Shown here: one piece after another, positions 46,581-56,302 of the stretch
How the letters are laid out: each line of letters opens with the position of its first letter
Position numbering within the stretch: position 1 is the stretch's first letter
NCBI RefSeq assembly: GCF_011074885.1
Contig: NC_054689.1
Span: forward strand, 2,108,001-2,172,000
Length of the DNA: 64,000 nucleotides
Source: Brettanomyces bruxellensis
Lineage: Eukaryota > Ascomycota > Pichiomycetes > Pichiales > Pichiaceae
Direction of reading: 5' to 3'
Position numbers and translations under genes: made by a program
The notes under the pieces: model-generated
Told to the model about the DNA's origin: nothing
Databases searched by the model: none
The model's input: only the letters and a program-made list of their open reading frames with translations

Positions 46581-47178
46581 GTAAACCCGTTTTGACTTTA
46601 CCTCTCCGAATCCTTGTTCTATTTTTTTTTTGTCACGAAAGTGAGTGAATGTGTTTTATAACTTTTATCAATTATATAAAATATTATTTTCTATGAAACC
46701 AAATATAACAGATAAACCCACAATCGACGAATGTTTGATAAATATAAAAGCTTCCACTCGCTTGATAAAGTATTGTTCTAATTATTTTACGGTAACAAAA
46801 GAAGTTTAATGGGTAAATTTGAACAAAAAAAGGACTTTAGATATCACATTTGCGCCTGTTGCATGTAAAATTTAACCGAGTGAAGGTCAATAAATTCGGA
46901 CATCCTTACTTTGATATGACTTGTTAAAAGTAAAGAAATTTGTTGATGTTTGAGTCCAACTCTGTATTCATTTTGAACTACGGTATCCGTCGACAATAAA
47001 AGTTCTTGTTTCCTATATTTGTCAGAATTGTATTCTCTAGCTTTAAGCCGCAACGCTACGCACAATATTAGAATGAAGAAATTACATATATCTACAATCA
47101 TATTTATAGGATCTCTGTTCACCTGTGCATATGTATATATCATATATATTCAACAAAAAATACCCATCTTGAATATAG
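46581..47178. other. Upstream region of the GH18 gene and SNU23 3' region
   Basis: About 600 nt, AT-rich. A 99-codon minus-strand frame with ATG at 47143 (to 46844) has a hydrophobic patch but no recognisable family; I do not call it a gene. Confidence 0.5.
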
Positions 47179-47772
47179 TCATGAACCAAAATTCGAAAAC
47201 CCCATTAGCGTTTGCAGTTCTTTCGTATCTAATCCGTTAGTAAGTTTCTCAGACATATTCTTTCGTTTCTGTCTTCGCTCCTGTCGCTTTTTGCGTCTTC
47301 TTTCAAGCCGTTCATCCTGAATTTCGTGAGATGAACGAATGTTGTTTTCATTTTGTGGGTTGCTGTTGATTTCCTTTACCTTTTCCCTTAAATATCCAAG
47401 TCTTTTCTTGACATCAGCAACTGTATATTTCTTTAAAGTATGAAGACCAGACACACCAGACTTTGTCAAGTGCTCTTTTTCATTCAAATGTGACAAATAT
47501 GCCAAGTTATCACGAAATGTTCGATGACATAATTCACAATGAAAACCTGCATACTTCGCTTTATCACTGGATACCAAGTTTGAGCTACTGTATGTATCCA
47601 CTTGTTTTACTCGCTTGGAACGGTCTTTGTAAAACTCATCTAAGCTTGTCACTTTCGAATACTTATCGTTTGTCAACCGCTGTTCTCTCCTAGCTTTAGC
47701 CTTCTCCGCATATTCGTCTTCATCCCAAGTTTTCCGGCCAAAATCAGACTTTGCGGAGTTGCTATTGGACAT
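47179..47772 (-). CDS. SNU23: U4/U6.U5 tri-snRNP protein Snu23
   Basis: The 197-residue product (S. cerevisiae 194) starts at ATG 47772 (MSNSNSAKSDFGRKTWDEDEY); the RKTWDxxEY block is the family signature. A C2H2 finger of U1-type follows: C79-X2-C82-X12-H95-X5-H101 (FHCELCHRTFRDNLAYLSHL...H). The C-terminal half is a charged helix rich in Arg/Lys/Glu. Snu23 joins the spliceosomal B complex with Prp38 before activation. It is divergent from the ACM1-like gene. Confidence 0.93.
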   Translation of the reverse strand: MSNSNSAKSDFGRKTWDEDEYAEKAKARREQRLTNDKYSKVTSLDEFYKDRSKRVKQVDTYSSSNLVSSDKAKYAGFHCELCHRTFRDNLAYLSHLNEKEHLTKSGVSGLHTLKKYTVADVKKRLGYLREKVKEINSNPQNENNIRSSHEIQDERLERRRKKRQERRQKRKNMSEKLTNGLDTKELQTLMGFSNFGS

Positions 47773-47897
47773 GGTCAATATGTAAATTCATCCGGAATGT
47801 ATTATTCTTGAATGATTAATATAAGAAAAATTGAACAGTGCGATATGAGGCAAACAAACCAACACGCTTCTTCTATTGTAAAAAAAAAAAAGTACGA

Positions 47898-47903
47898 ACG
47901 CGC
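47898..47903. promoter_or_regulatory. MCB-like ACGCGC between SNU23 and the ACM1-like gene
   Basis: One base off ACGCGT, 141 nt upstream of the ACM1-like ATG. S. cerevisiae ACM1 is cell-cycle regulated at G1/S, so the site is plausible but weak. Confidence 0.25.
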
Positions 47904-48043
47904 TTGCAATAAAAGGGGCTCGATACCATACATATCTGCCCCAAATTTCCTGAAATTAGTGTCCCTGTTTTAATTAAACTTTTCTTTCTTGTCATCACTA
48001 CCATATACAAAGAACCAAAATATTTCTTATATTACTATCAAGG

Positions 48044-48990
48044 ATGTCATTTAGAAGATCAAGATCACAATCTCCAACGAAGGGATATTCTTTTCCTGAC
48101 CGAACACCGCTCTCGCTGAAGGATTCAAATGTGTATGGCTCAGGTAGTTCATCACGGAATTCCTCTCCTTTAAAAGCATCTTTTCCACGATTATCACAGT
48201 CTTCAAGGAGTCAAGAATCAAGATCATCATTTTATCGCAAGGAGAATAGCGTGTCTCCGAAAAAGGCTTTCCCAAAGAGACCTTCCTCGTTTGCACTTGA
48301 TAACAACGTTTCCCTTTCACCTACAAAAAGCTAAAGTCGAATACAACACCGGCTCTAAAACATCAGCCAAACTCAACTCTAAAATCGTTCAAAATATTTG
48401 AAGATCCAGATGATTATAACAAGAAATTACGCTCTAAATTTGAGGAAACATTAAAAATTTGTGATTTAGCACCTGAAACGAAGGAGAACATCTTTCCATT
48501 CGTGGGCAGGCAACAAGAAGATCAACACATACCGTCTGAGAACGTTTTTGATGATAAGATACCACAAAAACTTTTGAAACGACAAAGACGACCATTGCAT
48601 GATCTCAGTATAATGGATTACCCTGGGTATGCTCAAGTACTCCAGTCTCGAAAAAGTTCCGGCGTCTTAAGTCCTAAATCGCAGCTCATGAACTCGTGGA
48701 TATTGAAGTTCGGTCCTTCAAGAAGACATTCAACAAGGACTCCAAAGATTCGAATGCCATCTTTTGTTACACCTCCAAAGAAAAGCGGTCTCCGGTTCAG
48801 ATATATTTCGTCTCTTGATCAAAGAAAACATCGTTTTCGGGTGACAGATACGGGGCGTCCATCGAATGTAAATGTGATCGATTACCCTCAGAGGGGAATG
48901 GATTCAAGAATTTTGACGTATGATGCTGATTTCGCAGAAGCCAAAAGAAGACTTAAATTTCCTATTTATGATGACAATATCAGAAACTAG
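48044..48990 (+). CDS. ACM1: Probable Acm1 homologue (APC/C-Cdh1 inhibitor) with a one-base frameshift
   Basis: Two adjacent frames form one protein of about 315 residues: 48044-48334 (96 codons, stop 48332-48334) and an open frame continuing to 48990. An A5 run at 48325-48329 sits where the frames would join; one extra base there would make them continuous. The first part is Ser-rich with many SP(x)K Cdk-type sites, an RxxL (RTPL, residues 20-23) and a KEN box (66-68). The second part has FKIFED (48388-48405), fitting the ABBA motif, then an RxxL D-box RRPLHDLSI (from 48586), and MPSFVTPPKKSG plus RRLKFPIYDDN. These match, in my recollection, LKDLS, LPSFITPP and the RKLSFHVYEDE end of S. cerevisiae Acm1. 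Acm1 blocks Cdh1 as a pseudosubstrate. Whether the shift is real, an assembly error or recoding is undecided. Confidence 0.7.
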
Positions 48991-49506
48991 CTGTACGAAT
49001 TAACGAACCGGGCACATGTGTTTATATTTAATTAACGCGAAATACATATATACATATATACATATATGTAGCTCCAAAAGCATATAGGGTACTCGATGTT
49101 AGAAATACAAAGTAAACAGACAAGATAATATAAAAACGTAACGAAAATAGAAAAAAACGACAACGTTGAATGAATAAACGATGAGTGAACAATAGAGTTC
49201 AAGAATGTGGAAATCCCAATTACACCAACTTGTTTTTGCACAAAATGAATGTCACTTCATGCAGGGTAAGAGGAGGAGATATACGTGAGTTGCAAACCAC
49301 CACACAGGTGAAAACGCTTCCTGTGTACTGTTTACATTTCTCCATCCTCTTTTTTTTTTTTCTCTCTTTCTTCAATTAACTTTCAATTAGTAAAGAAGAC
49401 ACAAAAAAATGAAAAGCATGTGCCGTTTTGATATCCTGCCTTTCAAGTGAAAATAGATAAAGAACTAAAAAGAGTGTAATGTAAACATAATGCCATAATG
49501 CACAGA
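48991..49506. other. Convergent 3' region of the ACM1-like gene and PAL1
   Basis: It contains an (ACATATAT)n microsatellite around 49043-49068. No gene supported. Confidence 0.5.
49043..49068. repeat. (ACATATAT)n microsatellite
   Basis: About three tandem units of ACATATAT; no further role seen. Confidence 0.6.
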
Positions 49507-51771
49507 CTAATGCCTAGAACTCTTTCTCCCCTTTAGTGTCTTCACCCTTCTCAAGAAGCCACTTGACTCTAGTATACTCTTCTTCCTTCCCAACTGAGTC
49601 TTCTCTTTTTCCTTGGCGAATGCTTTCTTTTGGGCTGCCGTTGAAGCAGGAGCACCATCCAGAAACGTACTAGATCCTAGTCCAAGTGTTGTATCACCAT
49701 GCACTGGTGTAGACTTTGTGTTAACATCAAATCTAGTTGTTGTAGGATTATTATTCAATTCATTCAGACGGATAGTTGACTGCGTTGCCTTTTTGACGAT
49801 GAGACCATTTCCATATGGTGTTTTGCCTGTATAGTAATCTGGGTTTCCAGAACTGCGCGAACGATTTTGTTGGGAAGAGGAGCCCTGATGCGAAATCTTT
49901 GTTGTGTACAATGGTTCATCATCCCCAACACCAAACATCAGATCATATTGATTTTCGGTAGAATTCATTGGAGCCATACCCTTGATAGAATTGTTTGGTC
50001 CATCAGGTGGGAATGCCAGTACTGGTGCCCTCGACTTATCTCTATTCCTGTGTGGTGTGCATGCATCAAATGGTCCATCATGATGAAATTTAGCACCTCC
50101 ATAAAAACCAGTCACATCTAACTTGTCGATAGTATCCAAGTTCTTTGGCTTGGCCATCACAAATTTTTTGTGTGGATGATGGTGATGGTGGTGGTGATGG
50201 TGATGATGATGATGATGTGGTTCAGGACTCTCAGAAACGGCATGGCGACTCTTTCCATCCAGAGATGCTTGTCCAACACTTCTGGATCTGATTCTTCCAT
50301 CTTCCATAATTTTCGTTTCTGTAGTAGCTGTGATGTCTTTTCTACGTGGCTGGGTGTTGGAATTCTCGCGTGACCTGTTATTCGAATGCAATCCCTCACG
50401 TCCTGCATTCCTCCTACTTCTAGAAGAAACTCTCACTGTTTTAGCACGGCGAGGCAATGTAGCAGCAGGAGGCATCTTAGATCTCTTACTGGAATCCTCT
50501 CTTCCAATTGGACGTTTTTCGTCGGTTGGATATTCATCCTTGGAATATTTCTTCCCAACTGCTTCTTCGTAAGATGGCGGTAAGTCGCTGCTATCGTTTA
50601 ATGCATTAGGGTCATAATTCCTTGGTAAGCTCATATCTGTTCTTGAAGGAGTGTTGTGTCTCATACTTCCTTTAGTTGATGCCTTTCTAGAATTTTCACC
50701 GCTGGACATGTCAGAAAATGGATTTGTCGATCTTCTTCTTCTTAATCTGAAAGGAAGCAAAATATATAGCAGACGTTAGTATCCAATGAAAAAGAAAGAA
50801 GAAAAAACGCAGAGTAAGAAACAGATATGCTATCAAAAATGTTAAAAGCCACCGGTGTAAATCCTAGCACAGCCAAAACAATTTAATTCTATGCCATGAC
50901 AGAAATCGCCAGGAATTCAATGGACGAAGAGCACAGAAAGGCCAAACAAAATTGCCCAGTAAAAAGAACCAAAAAAGAGAAAAAAAAATCCCTGCATCGA
51001 GAATAGAAACTTGCTAAAATAAAAAAAGGGGGGCCCAATCTCTATCAAAGTGGCTATTTTTAGTAAAAAAAAAAGTGTGCTGCGCGTGGGGATGAAACCA
51101 AGAAATTCCATAAAAAATAAAAAACGCGGAAATGGCAACAGAACATTTTTGACCTCAAAAAATGCCCTAGCCCAAACACATCTACCTATCACACATAGTT
51201 ATTTGAAACAGCTATGAATCAATCATGGGTGAATAATGTATTTTCACGCTTCAAAATGAAGAGCAAGCTTTTGAATATAAATAAAGTCCTTCCCCACATG
51301 TTTTGGAGTATCGTGCTTGTAAATAGTAATAGAAACCCATAATAAAAAAAAGTATTCAAAAGGAAAATCAGTTGGTTTTGACCATAGTTGTGAAGAAACT
51401 TGATAGCATTCTGTGAAAGAATTTTGAAAAGAAAATGTCGATTATAATATCATCCGGCTCGAAAACTTAATATATACTTACGTCATAGGATCAGAACCCC
51501 TTGAATCAAGTGAAGGCTTCTTAGGAACTCTTTCAGATGTAAAGTCAATAAGCTCATCGCCCTCACTAAATGAATTACTGTCGCTCACAGATTCCTCGTC
51601 TATCCGTTGATCCATCCAGTCCTTGTATTTTGGATCTTTTGATATAGTGGCCTCCTCTTGAAGAAGGGCAGACCGGAATGGATTATTGGAAGACAGACGC
51701 TTGGCGGAACCAGTAGATGTAGCAGACAGGTTTGAGTGCCTAAACATTGGCTGCTTGGGTGCTTGTTGCAT
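49507..51771 (-). CDS. PAL1: Pal1 family endocytic/morphology protein, split by a long intron
   Basis: Spliced product of 509 residues from exon 1 (51482-51771) and exon 2 (49507-50746); S. cerevisiae Pal1 has 499. Exon 1 starts at ATG 51771 (MQQAPKQPMFRHSN) and ends in a phase-2 codon that joins to give SDPMT-LRRRRSTNPFSD. The conserved Pal1 block is KNLDTIDKLDVTGFYGG then FHHDGPFDACTPHRNRD, preceded by a run of 14 His. NPF motifs (NNPFRS, TNPFSD) suggest EH-domain (Ede1-type) binding. The C-terminus is basic, with serine sites. Pal1 arrives early at endocytic patches and affects cell shape in fission yeast. A start within exon 2 alone would lack the family N-terminus. Confidence 0.88.
50175..50218 (-). 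repeat. Poly-histidine tract in PAL1
   Basis: Fourteen consecutive His codons (CAC/CAT mixed). The mixed codons suggest selection or age rather than a recent single-codon slippage event. Confidence 0.9.
50747..51481 (-). other. 735-nt intron in PAL1
   Basis: Donor GTAAGT at 51481, branch site TACTAAC (50781-50775) 28 nt before the acceptor, polypyrimidine GCTTCCTTTCAG ending at 50747. The exons join in frame. The interior holds no ORF or RNA family that I can support. Confidence 0.88.
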
Positions 51772-52475
51772 ACTTCTTCTGATAAATAATAATGTAGCTT
51801 TTTTTTTTCCTTGATCAGACTGTTTATGAACCTATTTTTTTTGTTCTTACAAAAATTATCCTTTTTCTCAGCTTGACTAATCAGCCTAACTTGAATAGGC
51901 TCGCTTAAATCCAATGTTATTTGTCGCTTGATGAATGAAAATGTGAAGAAGTCAACTTAATCCAAAAAAGCTAGTTGTTCATAGCTTGTGGCTTCGCAAA
52001 TAAATATATTCTTGAGAAGAAAAAAAAATCGAGCTCGAAAAAAGGGGGGGGGAGAGAGAAAAGAAACAGAGCACAACAAAAATTTAATGCAGGCTTCCAA
52101 TTTTTTTTTTTTCGCGTCATCATAATTAGGGAAGAAAAAGACTAGATTCCATCCCGAAGATTCAACTTTTCTACATTATCAATTCCCGACTAGGACGTTA
52201 AGTTTTTATTTTTCCAATATTCACAATCTGGACCATTTTGTCCGATCCGTGGTTCTAAATAATTAAGCGAGTCGCAGGACCTAAGCATGTTGATACGTAC
52301 GTAAAAAAAAGTGCACTAAACTAAGTCACTTTGTAGACATTATTTTTTATTCTTTCACTAACGCGCCTATGTATCTAAATCTCCAATAACCCCTGATATG
52401 AAATTACAAAATTGAATTCCGAAACAAGCCAGAGAGCAAGATAGGAACATGGTTCCACAGTTGTATATTTTCTAT
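51772..52475. other. PAL1 promoter and Hsp70 3' region
   Basis: 704 nt, AT-rich with A/T runs near 51798, 52020 and 52101, and a G8-9 run near 52045. No gene seen. Confidence 0.5.
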
Positions 52476-54479
52476 TTAATTATCTTTAGGATCGGCCTTT
52501 CCCTTATGATAAGCATGGCGACTTCTCTTGCCAGCATTTCCTATAACTTCCATAGTTTCATCTTTCAACTCGTCCTGTGCTGCCTTGATTAACTTTACGT
52601 TGAAGAGGTCACCCTTTCTTGAATCCTCGATCATTCTTTTCACGATGCTGATTTTTTTATTTAATGTAGTCTTTTCCTGCTGAGTAATGAATGCTGATAG
52701 ATTTTCCATGGCCTGCTCACTATCGAACACTATTAACTCCAAATTATTAACGTGCTTCAAATAATTCATCCGTATTTGGTCCTCTTTTGTTGTCTCCTTA
52801 CTCTTCTTCACCAAGTTATCGATCTCTTCCTTTGACATTCCGGTTTTACCAAAAACAGTAATTGAGGATTTCTTCCCACTCTCCTTATCGGCGGCACTCA
52901 CTTTGATGATTCCATCTGCATCTATATCAAATGAAACCTCAATTTTAGGCACACCTTTTGGCTTTGGTGGTATTCCTGAAAGCTTGAATTTGCCAATTAA
53001 TTTGTTATCCTTAATAAGTGGTCTCTCTCCCTGGTAAACATTAATATCGATTGAATTCTGACCGTCCACCGCAGTAGAATAGGTTGTATTTATTTTGCAA
53101 GGGACTGTAGTACCACGAGGAATTAATGGTGAAAATAAACCTCCGTATGTTTCAATTCCTAAAGTTAACGGTGTCACATCCAACAAGAGGACATCTTTAA
53201 CTTCACCTGAAAGAACAGCACCTTGTATAGCAGCACCCAAAGCAACTGCCTCATCAGGGTTAACCTTAACATTTGGCGTCTTTCCAAAAAAGTCGCTGAC
53301 AAGCTTTCTTATTCTCGGCATTCTTGTCATTCCTCCAACCATTATTATCTCGTCGATATCACTTTTCTCAAGATCTGCATCAGACAAAGCAGTTTTCAAA
53401 GGTCCAAGAGTTTTCTTGATTAAATGCATGGAAAGATTGTCGAGTTCGGACTCCTTGAGTTCAAAGTCTACACTATCCGTGCTAGTCAAAAATGGTATCT
53501 GAATCTTCGTCACATGAACATGCGAAAGCTCAATTTTTGCCTTTTCTGCGGCCTCCTTGATTCTTTGCATTGCCATCTTATTCTTGGTTATATCCACATT
53601 GCTTTTCTGATCTTCTTTAAACTTCTTCAAAATATATGATACCAACAAATTGTCAAAATCCTCGCCTCCTAAATGTGTATCCCCATTGGTTGATCTCACC
53701 TCAAAAACACCATCATCTATATCCAAGATCGAGATATCAAAAGTACCACCACCCAAATCGTACACTGCGACCGTGCCATTCTTATTCTGGTTAAGACCAT
53801 AGGCAAGTGATGCAGCTGTAGGCTCATTCACAATTCTCACGACATTTAAACCAACCAACTCGCCCGCAGTTTTAGTTGCCTGTCTTTGAGAATCGTTAAA
53901 ATAAGCTGGAACTGTTATCACAGCGTTCTTAATCTTCACAGCAAGATCCTGCTCGGCAATTTTCTTCATCTCTTTCAAAACAAGCCCACCTATCTGAGAT
54001 GGAGAATACGAGACGTTATTTCCAACTGTGGTTTGAACCCACGCATCCCCATTGTCATGCTTGACAATTTTGTATGAAACATTCTTGGAATCGTTTTGAA
54101 CTTCTTCATCATCAAATTTCCTCCCTATAAGACGCTTCGTGGCGTAAAATGTATTTTCACTGTTTAACACTGCCTGCCGTTTTGCGGGTTCGCCAACCAA
54201 TACATCGCCATTCTTAGTAAATGCCACGGTTGATGGGGTGGTTCTTGTTCCCTCGGCGTTTTCCAAAATTCGTGGCTTCTGACCTTCAACTAATGCGACT
54301 GCAGAATTTGTTGTTCCTAAATCAATTCCAATCACCTTTGAGTATTCTGTTTCCGGCTTTGCATTTGATTCTGTAACAAATGATCTGCATAATTGGGAAT
54401 GATAGCAACTGGAAAATCCTCGCACGAAAGACTTGGCGATTACAGTACTACCGATTAAAGAATATCTCACTGATAACAT
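52476..54479 (-). CDS. SSQ1: Mitochondrial Hsp70, Ssq1-like (Fe-S cluster biogenesis)
   Basis: The 667-residue product has a presequence (MLSVRYSLIGSTVIAKSFVRGFSS) and a complete Hsp70: IGIDLGTTNSAVALVEGQ, AYFNDSQRQATKTAG, VYDLGGGTFDISILDIDDGV, and GGMTRMPRI, then substrate domain LDVTPLTLGIETYGG. Ssc1-type proteins are the general matrix Hsp70; here ELDNLS, GGMTRMPRI, LGIETYGG and VDGQ favour Ssq1, which works with Jac1 on the Isu scaffold. Codon use is not biased like TPI1, unexpected for abundant Ssc1. Length also fits Ssq1 (657). The tail KADPKDN lacks the Asn-rich end of Ssc1. The paralogue call is moderate; mtHsp70 is certain. Confidence 0.8.
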   Translation of the reverse strand: MLSVRYSLIGSTVIAKSFVRGFSSCYHSQLCRSFVTESNAKPETEYSKVIGIDLGTTNSAVALVEGQKPRILENAEGTRTTPSTVAFTKNGDVLVGEPAKRQAVLNSENTFYATKRLIGRKFDDEEVQNDSKNVSYKIVKHDNGDAWVQTTVGNNVSYSPSQIGGLVLKEMKKIAEQDLAVKIKNAVITVPAYFNDSQRQATKTAGELVGLNVVRIVNEPTAASLAYGLNQNKNGTVAVYDLGGGTFDISILDIDDGVFEVRSTNGDTHLGGEDFDNLLVSYILKKFKEDQKSNVDITKNKMAMQRIKEAAEKAKIELSHVHVTKIQIPFLTSTDSVDFELKESELDNLSMHLIKKTLGPLKTALSDADLEKSDIDEIIMVGGMTRMPRIRKLVSDFFGKTPNVKVNPDEAVALGAAIQGAVLSGEVKDVLLLDVTPLTLGIETYGGLFSPLIPRGTTVPCKINTTYSTAVDGQNSIDINVYQGERPLIKDNKLIGKFKLSGIPPKPKGVPKIEVSFDIDADGIIKVSAADKESGKKSSITVFGKTGMSKEEIDNLVKKSKETTKEDQIRMNYLKHVNNLELIVFDSEQAMENLSAFITQQEKTTLNKKISIVKRMIEDSRKGDLFNVKLIKAAQDELKDETMEVIGNAGKRSRHAYHKGKADPKDN

Positions 54480-54826
54480 TGTCTGATAAAAGCTAAACCA
54501 CCTTATATTATCATATACAAGAACGTATAACTATAGGGCACAACCTTCTCTCTCCCTGTTTAGTCTGGATGAATTTGTTAGAAGACTATTAACGCCTATA
54601 AAAGTTGGGGACAATGCAAATAAATAAAAAATTCGAAAAAAAATATGTATATGAAATTAAATATTTTGTCATATTGGCAAAGTTAGAAGTTTAGCTGTTC
54701 ACGCAGACTTCAGAACCCATCTGGGAAAAAGCATGCCGTGCAGCCCGGGGGTAAAAAGCTAATCGCATAAAATTTACATTTATTTTTCATATCTGATTGA
54801 TGGTAGAGATACAAGTACTATTTAAT
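54480..54826. other. Hsp70 promoter and BUG1 3' region
   Basis: 347 nt; nothing recognised. Confidence 0.5.
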
Positions 54827-55792
54827 TTAGAGATTCAATATTGGTCCCATACCTATACTTCTCCAATCTCTCATATCAATGTTATATCCTTTCCAAGAGG
54901 CGAAATTTTGCTTCATCTGCTCACTAGTAGGATATCCGTTATTTGCCACACCATATGCGGGTTGCGAATAAGAGTTATACGCTTTTGAGATGTGATCTGA
55001 AAAAGCATCACTATCCTCATCTGAATTGCGCTCGCTGACTAAAGAAGTATTGTTCTTAATAATGTCGGATTTGTCGGTCTTAAGCCTGCTGATTTCTGAT
55101 TCTAATCGTTTAATCTGTTGTTGAGCAGTTTCGTAGTTATTCTTCACATCTTCAAGTTCCAATTCTGCGCTTATTTTTGCCACTTTTAGATCCGAGTTTT
55201 CCTTTTTTAGTTTCTTCACTTCCTCCAACGACTGGTTCAACTCATCTGAAACCTTCCTCACCTGCGAACGAAGTTCATCATCTAAAAATGCAGATTCTTT
55301 ATTGCCTTCTTTAGAAGCAAGAATCTCTTCAAGTGGTTTGTCCTTTCCATCCTGATCTTCTTTTTCTGACAGCACCTCTTCCTTAACAACAGGTGGTTGC
55401 TGTTGGTCTTGGTCATCTTGATCGTCGTTCAATTTTGTTGTCAAAGCATCAGTTTTCACATTTTCTTCCCCTGATTCACTCTTCGTAACTTTCTCATTTT
55501 CTTGACTGTTGTCTCCATTTGTTTCTGTGCTTTCAGCATCACTTTTTGAGGTTGTTACTTCATCATTTGCCTTGTTTTCATTATCATCTTGTACCTTACT
55601 TTTATTAACATCATTTTCTCTTGTTTCGTCGGATTTTTCCTTTGCATCAGCTGTTTGTTCCACTGGCTGTCTCTTTTTATGTTTCGCTTTCTTTTTATTC
55701 TTCTTTTTGAGTGTTTCAAATCTCTTTCTGGCCTGATCCAATTTTTCCTGCTTTAACTTCTCTTCATCTTCCTGAGTTGGGGAGTCGGACAT
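54827..55792 (-). CDS. BUG1: Golgin-like coiled-coil protein, Bug1-like (tentative)
   Basis: The 321-residue product begins MSDSPTQEDEEKLKQEKLDQ followed by ARKRFETLKKKNKKKAKHKK, the amphipathic, Lys-rich start typical of cis-Golgi golgins (GM130/Bug1), where it acts in membrane or Uso1/p115 binding. Residues ~40-165 are acidic and low complexity. A coiled coil follows (~165-250, ELNQSLEEVKKLKKENSDL and on). The C-terminal tail, FASWKGYNIDMRDWRSIGMG then PILNL, ends hydrophobic and could be the GRASP (Grh1)-binding end. S. cerevisiae Bug1 (341) links Uso1 and Grh1 at the early Golgi. Identity relies on architecture, not on a search. Confidence 0.6.
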   Translation of the reverse strand: MSDSPTQEDEEKLKQEKLDQARKRFETLKKKNKKKAKHKKRQPVEQTADAKEKSDETRENDVNKSKVQDDNENKANDEVTTSKSDAESTETNGDNSQENEKVTKSESGEENVKTDALTTKLNDDQDDQDQQQPPVVKEEVLSEKEDQDGKDKPLEEILASKEGNKESAFLDDELRSQVRKVSDELNQSLEEVKKLKKENSDLKVAKISAELELEDVKNNYETAQQQIKRLESEISRLKTDKSDIIKNNTSLVSERNSDEDSDAFSDHISKAYNSYSQPAYGVANNGYPTSEQMKQNFASWKGYNIDMRDWRSIGMGPILNL

Positions 55793-56302
55793 GTTTGAAA
55801 AAATGAATATGGGTGCCTGTGATGAAGTGAGTATTCTTGAAAATATTTGGTCAATGTAATCTTATATATTAGAACGTAATGAATCTTATCAAGGTAAATG
55901 GGAGTTAAGTTTTGCGTGTTCGGTAATGAATTAATAGAGAAATCGTTAATAACTTTCAAGTCAACCGATGTGTTCAATTGTGTCGTCCAAACGACGCGAC
56001 GGTATTCTATTACAGAAAACGAAGAAATTGAAATTTTCCCCAATAATCTCGAAACTAAGTTGACGTATAAAAAAGTGTATTTCCTGCCTTGGAAATTTGT
56101 AAACATTACGGATTAAAGATATACAGTGCGGTCTTGGGGAGAACCCCATCAAAAATGATATATACAGAAAAAACGCAAAAAACGCATAAGCAGTAATTCT
56201 CAATAAATCAACAATTAACCTGTTTATATCCAGAAAGTAATATATATCTTAACGTATTTAAAGGTTAGCCGCATTTCTTAGGGATAATATCAGAAATAAT
56301 AA
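55793..56302. other. Divergent promoter between BUG1 and HOF1
   Basis: 510 nt with an ACGCGA core at 55994-55999. Overlapping short frames on both strands show no family match. Confidence 0.5.

Noticed and set aside
46844..47143. 99-codon minus-strand frame downstream of SNU23
   Set aside because: It has a hydrophobic stretch but no family resemblance, very AT-rich composition and an overlapping frame on the other strand.
50917..51192. Phe-rich 91-codon frame within the PAL1 intron
   Set aside because: Low complexity, no family, and fully inside a well-supported intron.
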